Assembly: GCF_004564375.1 (NCBI RefSeq)
Contig: NZ_CP038267.1
Span: 1,738,501-1,802,500, forward strand
Direction: 5' to 3'
Origin: Nocardioides euryhalodurans
GTDB taxonomy: Bacteria; Actinomycetota; Actinomycetes; Propionibacteriales; Nocardioidaceae
DNA: 64,000 bases
Under the pieces are notes generated by a model. The model searched no databases. It saw only the letters and a program-made list of their open reading frames with translations, and had not been told where the DNA came from. Positions 58,509 through 64,000 of the stretch are shown one piece after another; the stretch's first letter is position 1; each line of letters starts with the position of its first letter. Position numbers and translations under genes: made by a program.

Positions 58509-60809
58509 ATGCGGAAGACACGCTGGTGGGTCCCGGCGGTCACGGGCCTCGTGATCACGGCGACCTTCACCCCGGTGGCGCCCTCGGCCACGGCCGACGA
58601 CGACCCCGACGCCCCCATCACCGATCCGATCCCCACCTCCCCCGACCCCTCGACCCTCGGCCTGGTGCTCGAGGAGTACGCCCAGCTGCCGGCGTCCACG
58701 CCCAACGGTCCGGTCACCGACGCCCGGATCGGGAGCCGCTTCAACCGCATCAACTACATCGGTGAGATGCCGGACGGGTCGGGCCGGATGTACGTCCCCG
58801 ACCTCAACGGCTCGCTCTACCTCCTCGAGGACGGCCAGCAGCACGTCTACCTCGACATGACCGAGCAGGCGCCGGACTTCCTCTCGTGGCGCGGCCTGGG
58901 CTCCGGCTTCGGTTTCGCCACCTTCCACCCGGAGTTCGAGGAGAACGGCAAGCTCTACACCGTCCACACCGAGACGCCGACCTCACCGGGCGAGTCGACG
59001 TACGCCCCTCAGCCGCTGACCTCGAGCTCGGTCACCAGCGTGGTCACCGAGTGGACCGCCGACGACCCGTCTGCCGACACCTTCAGCGGCACCAGCCGGG
59101 AGCTGTTCCGCTACCGCTTCGGCGGCCAGATCCACGCGATCCAGCAGATCGACTTCAACCCCACCGCCGAGCCCGGCGACGAGGACTACGGACTGCTCTA
59201 CCTCGCGGTTGGAGACGGCGGGATCGGCGTCAACACCGACGTCCCGCAGGACCTGGCGACGCCCTCGGGCAAGATCCTGCGGATCGACCCGCTCGGCGAC
59301 GACGCCCCCAACGGCGAGTACGGCATCCCCGACTCCAACCCGTTCGTCGGCCAGGAGGGCGCCCTCGGTGAGATCTACGCCCTCGGCATGCGTGACCCGC
59401 ACCGCTTCAGCTGGGACGCCGGAGGCAAGCACCGGATGTTCCTCGGCCACATCGGGCAGCACGCCATCGAGGCTGTCTACGACGTCGACGCCGGTGACAA
59501 CTTCGGCTGGCCGGTCATCGAGGGCCGGCTGGCCTACCGCAACGAGAACCAGTGCTACCTCTACCCGCCGACCGAGGAGATGGAGCAGGCCGGCTACGAC
59601 TACCCGGTCACCTCCTACGACCACGACCCGCCGGCCAACTGGTCGTGCAACAGCGACTCCGGCCACGCCATCTCCGGTGGCCTGGTGCACCGGGGCGACC
59701 TGCGCGGCCTCCAGGGCCAGTACGTCTTCGCGGACCTGGTCGAGGGCCGGGTGTTCATGAGCGGAGAGCGGGCGCTGAAGGACGACTCCGACACCGAGGC
59801 CCGGATCCGCGAGCTCGCGCTCTACGACACCGGGGGCACCCGGATGCGGATGACCGACTTCGTCGACGACGGCCGGGTGGACCTGCGGTTCGGGACCGAC
59901 TCGGAGGACAACCTCTACCTGCTGGCCAAGGCCAACGGGATGATCTGGAAGGTCGTCGACACCGAGCGAGCCCCGGTGCCGCAGGAGATCGACCCGCGGC
60001 TGGCGAGGGACCTGGTGGCCTCGTACGACTTCGAGCACCCGTTCGCTGCCAACGACGCCTACGAGGAGGACCAGGGCCTCTCGCGCACGCTGATCCGCCT
60101 GGTCAACGGCGGTGAGGACCTGCGCGTCGACGACGGCGCCTACCCGGGGTCCAACAACGCGCTCCAGCTCCACAGTGCCGCGGAGTCGCCCACGGGCCAG
60201 CCCTGGAAGGCCGGGGTCTACGAGTCCGACGCCGACGGTGTCGCGTCGCTGGACGACTTCAACGGTGCGGAGGGCATCACGGTGATGGGCTGGTTCAAGA
60301 TGACCGGCCAGAACCCGACGCCGGGCTACAACGCGATCGGCCTGGCCGGCGTGCTCAGCGGCAACTCCGACGGCCACGGCGTACGCGCGCTGCTGGAGCT
60401 GATCCAGGTCAACGGTGAGCTGCGCCTCGTGGCGCTCGGTCGCCGGCTCGACACGGAGGCGTCGCAGACGTTCGCCGCGTCCGAGGACTGGCAGGACCTG
60501 CTTCCGAACGGTGAGTGGGTCCACCTCGCGGCGACCTTCGACTACACGTCGGGAACGATGGCGCTCTATCGCAACGGTGAGCCGGTCGACGGCTTCTACA
60601 CCAACGCAGGCGACCCGTGGCAGGTCGACGGCACCGGCACCTCGCCGACCAACCCGCGCGGGATCAAGATCGGCGGCTCGTTCCCCCAGGACGGCTCCGA
60701 GCGCAACCCGTGCAACTGCCGGATGGACACCCTGATGTTCCTCGACGACTCGCTGAAGGCGAACGAGGTGAGGCGGCAGTACGCCCGCTTCCTGCGTCAG
60801 GCCGGCTGA
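58509..60809 (+). CDS. Secreted PQQ-type sugar dehydrogenase with C-terminal LamG domain
   Basis: 766 aa. Signal peptide, then a glucose/sorbosone dehydrogenase beta-propeller (residues ~55-490): GSGFGFATFHPEFEENGKLYTVHTE (in pieces), LLYLAVGDGG, PSGKILRIDPLGDD, LGMRDPHRFSWD and NFGWPVIEGRLAYRNE. Residues ~520-760 form a LamG-like sandwich (GITVMGWFKMTG ... EWVHLAATFDYTSGTMALYRNGEPV). Propellers of this group oxidise extracellular aldoses with PQQ. No PQQ synthesis genes are in the window. It may be co-transcribed with 57679 (119-base gap). Confidence 0.85.
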   Translation: MRKTRWWVPAVTGLVITATFTPVAPSATADDDPDAPITDPIPTSPDPSTLGLVLEEYAQLPASTPNGPVTDARIGSRFNRINYIGEMPDGSGRMYVPDLNGSLYLLEDGQQHVYLDMTEQAPDFLSWRGLGSGFGFATFHPEFEENGKLYTVHTETPTSPGESTYAPQPLTSSSVTSVVTEWTADDPSADTFSGTSRELFRYRFGGQIHAIQQIDFNPTAEPGDEDYGLLYLAVGDGGIGVNTDVPQDLATPSGKILRIDPLGDDAPNGEYGIPDSNPFVGQEGALGEIYALGMRDPHRFSWDAGGKHRMFLGHIGQHAIEAVYDVDAGDNFGWPVIEGRLAYRNENQCYLYPPTEEMEQAGYDYPVTSYDHDPPANWSCNSDSGHAISGGLVHRGDLRGLQGQYVFADLVEGRVFMSGERALKDDSDTEARIRELALYDTGGTRMRMTDFVDDGRVDLRFGTDSEDNLYLLAKANGMIWKVVDTERAPVPQEIDPRLARDLVASYDFEHPFAANDAYEEDQGLSRTLIRLVNGGEDLRVDDGAYPGSNNALQLHSAAESPTGQPWKAGVYESDADGVASLDDFNGAEGITVMGWFKMTGQNPTPGYNAIGLAGVLSGNSDGHGVRALLELIQVNGELRLVALGRRLDTEASQTFAASEDWQDLLPNGEWVHLAATFDYTSGTMALYRNGEPVDGFYTNAGDPWQVDGTGTSPTNPRGIKIGGSFPQDGSERNPCNCRMDTLMFLDDSLKANEVRRQYARFLRQAG

Positions 60810-60823
60810 CCAGCCCCCGACCA

Positions 60824-60856
60824 GGCGGCCCCCACCCGGTCCGGGTGGGGGCCGCC
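60824..60856 (+). terminator. Hairpin terminator
   Basis: Perfect 14-bp arms (60824-60837, GGCGGCCCCCACCC, and 60843-60856) around the loop GGTCC, 14 bases after the dehydrogenase stop. Confidence 0.8.
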
Positions 60857-60938
60857 GTACGTCACAAAGACGTCACCATTTGCCGATGACGGCCCCACAC
60901 GTGGCCCGAACGGGTGAGGTGCCGCTAGGTTCCGGGGC

Positions 60939-61715
<777 letters not shown>

Positions 61716-61780
61716 TTCGATCCAGCAGGACCCAACCATCGGGGGCCGGGAGCACTCGGCTCGGGACAAAGGAGAGAGAC

Positions 61781-62671
61781 ATGCGATTCATCCGGACCAA
61801 GGCCGTCGTGGCCGGCCTGGGCCTCGCGCTCAGCCTGGCCGCCTGCGGCGACGCGGGCAGCGACGGCGGTGAGACCGTCGACGTCGACGTCGCGGAGGAC
61901 GCCGCCGCCGAGTTCGAGGACGGCACCCGCATGAAGGAGCTCGCCGAGGCGGGCACCATCAAGATCGGCGTCAAGTACGACCAGCCCGGCATCGGCTTCA
62001 AGGGCGCTGCCGACGACATGCCGGTCGGCTTCGACCCCGAGATGGGCAAGATCCTCGCCGCCAACCTCGGCATCGCCGCCGAGGACATCGAGTGGGTCGA
62101 GACCATCTCCGACAACCGGGAGCCCTTCCTCCAGGAGGGCGAGGTCGACCTGGTCATCGCGTCGTACTCCATCACCGACGAGCGCCGGGCGATCGTGGGC
62201 CAGGCCGGTCCCTACTACGTCACGGGTCAGCAGCTGCTGGTCCGCTCCGACAGCGACATCGAGAGCCTCGCGGACGTCGAGGGCACCGAGGTCTGCTCGG
62301 TCACCGGCTCCACCTCGCTGGAGAACATCAAGGCCGAGGGCGCCCAGCCGCGCGGCTTCGACACCTACTCCGAGTGCGTGGACCAGGTCCTCGACGGCAC
62401 CGTCGACGCGATGACGACCGACGGCGCGATCCTGCTCGGCTACGCCGCGGAGCAGCCCGACGACCTCAAGGTCGTCGTCGAGCCCTTCTCCGAGGAGCGC
62501 TACGGCATCGGCTACAGCCTCGACTACCCCGAGATGTGCGAGTGGATCAACGAGACCGTGACGGCGTCCTTCGAGGACGGCAGCTGGGAGGAGGCCTTCG
62601 CGGTGACGCTCGGCGAGGCCGGCGTCGAGGCGCCCGAGCAGCCCGAGCTCGACCCCTGCCCGTCGGCCTGA
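61781..62671 (+). CDS. gluB: Glutamate-type substrate-binding lipoprotein
   Basis: 296 aa. Lipobox SLAACG with Cys22, then an SBP type 3 domain (IKIGVKYDQPGIGFKGA, PVGFDPEMGKILAANLGI, ETISDNREPFLQEGEVDLVIASYSIT, in pieces; DAMTTDGAILLGYA). It resembles GluB of corynebacteria. The Asp-rich linker after the lipid anchor is common. GGAGAGAG precedes ATG 61781. Followed by a hairpin before the first permease. Confidence 0.93.
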   Translation: MRFIRTKAVVAGLGLALSLAACGDAGSDGGETVDVDVAEDAAAEFEDGTRMKELAEAGTIKIGVKYDQPGIGFKGAADDMPVGFDPEMGKILAANLGIAAEDIEWVETISDNREPFLQEGEVDLVIASYSITDERRAIVGQAGPYYVTGQQLLVRSDSDIESLADVEGTEVCSVTGSTSLENIKAEGAQPRGFDTYSECVDQVLDGTVDAMTTDGAILLGYAAEQPDDLKVVVEPFSEERYGIGYSLDYPEMCEWINETVTASFEDGSWEEAFAVTLGEAGVEAPEQPELDPCPSA

Positions 62672-62686
62672 CGCAGCACTGACAGC

Positions 62687-62719
62687 GCGCCGGGCGGGAG
62701 CCAGCCTCCCGCCCGGCGC
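62687..62719 (+). promoter_or_regulatory. Intercistronic hairpin between gluB and gluC
   Basis: Perfect 14-bp arms (62687-62700, GCGCCGGGCGGGAG, and 62706-62719) around CCAGC. Such hairpins after a binding-protein gene usually stabilise its mRNA or reduce readthrough into the permeases. Confidence 0.6.
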
Positions 62720-62745
62720 TCCTGACGAGAGGAGGACCAGCCGTC

Positions 62746-63432
62746 ATGGAAGCGGTGTTCTCGAACTTCGACGAGTACCTCAAGGCCTTCGGGGTCACCC
62801 TGGGGCTCTTCGTCGTCTCCGGCCTGGCCTCGCTGGTCCTCGGCACGATCCTGGCGGTCTTCCGGGTCGGCCCGGTCGCGGTCATGCAGAAGGTCGCGGC
62901 CGTCTACGTCACGATCTTCCGCAACACGCCCCTGCTGATGATCTTCATCTTCATGGCCGTGGCGATGCCCAAGCTGGGCTACAACTTCCTGTGGGTCGAG
63001 GACCTCGAGGTCGCCGGTTACAACCTCTCGGCCTTCTTCGTGCGCTCCTGCATCGCGCTGACCCTGTACACCTCCGCCTTCGTCTGCGAGGCGTTCCGCT
63101 CCGGCGTCAACGCCGTCCCCCTCGGCCAGGCCGAGGCCGCGCGCTCCGTCGGTCTCACGTTCATGCAGAGCATGCGGGAGGTGGTCCTGCCCCAGGCGCT
63201 GCGGGCCGTGGTGCCGCCGCTGACCAGCGTGCAGGTGGCGCTGCTCAAGAACACCTCGGTCGCCGCGGCCTTCGGCATGGCCGAGGCGACCGCCACGATG
63301 CGCGCCTTCACCAACAACGACACCGACCAGCGGACCGGGATCTTCCTCGCCTTCGCGATCGGGTACATCGTGCTGGTCGAGGTCGTGACCCTCTCGTCCT
63401 ACGTCCTCGAGCGACGCTGGAAGGTGGCCTGA
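62746..63432 (+). CDS. gluC: Glutamate-type ABC transporter permease
   Basis: 228 aa, five or so membrane helices, HisM/GlnP-type: FGVTLGLFVVSGLASLVLGTILAVFRV (in pieces), RNTPLLMIFIFMAV, the EAA loop GQAEAARSVGLTFMQSMREVVLPQALRAV (in pieces). GAGGAGGA ribosome site. It partners with the second permease, which begins one base after its stop. Confidence 0.94.
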   Translation: MEAVFSNFDEYLKAFGVTLGLFVVSGLASLVLGTILAVFRVGPVAVMQKVAAVYVTIFRNTPLLMIFIFMAVAMPKLGYNFLWVEDLEVAGYNLSAFFVRSCIALTLYTSAFVCEAFRSGVNAVPLGQAEAARSVGLTFMQSMREVVLPQALRAVVPPLTSVQVALLKNTSVAAAFGMAEATATMRAFTNNDTDQRTGIFLAFAIGYIVLVEVVTLSSYVLERRWKVA

Positions 63433-63433
63433 G

Positions 63434-64000
63434 ATGAGCGGCTCCGTCCTCTTCGACGCCCCCGGACCCCGGACCGTGGCGCGCCACCGCGTCTACACCG
63501 TCCTCACCATCGCCGGCGCGGTCGCGATCCTCGCCTTCGCCCTCTGGAGGCTCTACGACACCGGCCAGCTGACCTACGAGAAGTGGGAGGTCTTCCTGAC
63601 CCCCGCCTACATCGAGGTCATCCTCGTCGACGGGCTGCTCAAGACCCTGCAGATGGCGTTCTTCGCGATCATCTTCGCGATCGTCTTCGGGCTGGTCTTC
63701 GGGATCGGCAAGATCTCGGAGCACGGCTGGGTGCGGTGGCCGTGCTGGCTGGTCGTGGAGTTCTTCCGGGCCGTGCCCGTGCTGCTGCTGATGATCTTCG
63801 TCTGGGTGCTGCTCTCGCTGGGCGACGGGCCGCTGTCCCCGTTCTGGTGCGTCGTGATCGCGCTGACCCTCTACAACGGGTCGGTCCTCGCCGAGGTCTT
63901 CCGGGCCGGCATCCACGCGGTCCCGGCCGGCCAGGTCGAGGCGGCGTACGCCCTCGGCATGCGCAAGACGCAGGTGATGGTCAACGTGCAGCTGCCACAG
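63434..64000 (+). CDS. gluD: Glutamate-type ABC transporter permease, cut by window edge
   Basis: The first 189 residues are present. N-terminal cytoplasmic stretch, first helix VLTIAGAVAILAFALW, then the HisM-type core LLKTLQMAFFAIIFAIVFGLVFGIG (in pieces), FFRAVPVLLLMIFVW and the start of the EAA loop GQVEAAYALGMRKTQVMVNVQLPQ. The gene runs off the right end. Second permease of the gluABCD-type operon. Confidence 0.93.
   Translation, partial: MSGSVLFDAPGPRTVARHRVYTVLTIAGAVAILAFALWRLYDTGQLTYEKWEVFLTPAYIEVILVDGLLKTLQMAFFAIIFAIVFGLVFGIGKISEHGWVRWPCWLVVEFFRAVPVLLLMIFVWVLLSLGDGPLSPFWCVVIALTLYNGSVLAEVFRAGIHAVPAGQVEAAYALGMRKTQVMVNVQLPQ

Overview
The window is high-GC, gene-dense DNA with many 4-bp ATGA/GTGA gene overlaps, GTG and TTG starts, mycobacterial-type SOS boxes (TCGAAC-N4-GTTCGA), an adenosylcobalamin-dependent ribonucleotide reductase and a LexA/LysM pair. 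This points to an actinobacterium, most likely of the Nocardioides/Nocardioidaceae type; the taxonomy is inferred from gene content only. I found no rRNA gene, tRNA gene, CRISPR array or replication origin.

Layout. 1-10.0 kb is accessory: a VapBC module cut by the left edge, an unknown 373-aa protein, a two-component system, two PD-(D/E)XK-fold proteins, a flavin monooxygenase and a LuxR-type regulator. 10.1-11.0 kb is a decayed patch holding a frameshifted zinc-ribbon gene, the 3' remnant of a UvrD-like helicase and IS-like end sequence. 11.0-19.9 kb carries the nrdR-nrdJ operon with tandem NrdR boxes, an unexplained two-gene unit (a 544-aa protein with a polycysteine tail plus a HEAEH protein), and the SOS locus (LysM protein, SDR, lexA) with several LexA boxes. 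19.9-22.4 kb holds a membrane protein and a histidine kinase whose partner response regulator is frameshifted.

22.4-37.4 kb is largely export- and hydrolysis-related: a PAP2 membrane protein, PhoD, a nucleotide pyrophosphatase/phosphodiesterase-like protein, a secreted metalloprotease, DinG helicase, a GH32 fructosidase, a one-chain SecDF, PhoX and an M14 carboxypeptidase. 37.4-47.2 kb is the conserved actinobacterial block hflX-dapF-miaA-miaB, interleaved with small genes: an AraC/DinB fusion, a DHFR-like protein, a PPOX flavoprotein, and a NUDIX gene inside a run of very small acidic proteins. A 170-bp palindromic repeat lies beside dapF, and a third copy of its core unit lies inside the nrdJ coding sequence.

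47.3-57.6 kb is a catabolic locus organised around a perfect 26-bp palindromic operator. On one side are a LacI regulator and a glycerate kinase; on the other are a branched-chain-type (HAAT) ABC transporter, a Gfo/Idh/MocA dehydrogenase, a DUF993 protein and a TIM-barrel isomerase. Its substrate is unknown; I propose a sugar, sugar acid or cyclitol that yields glycerate. It is followed by two secreted sugar-type proteins: a concanavalin-like protein and a PQQ-type sugar dehydrogenase fused to a LamG domain. The window ends in a glutamate-type ABC importer whose last permease is cut by the right edge.
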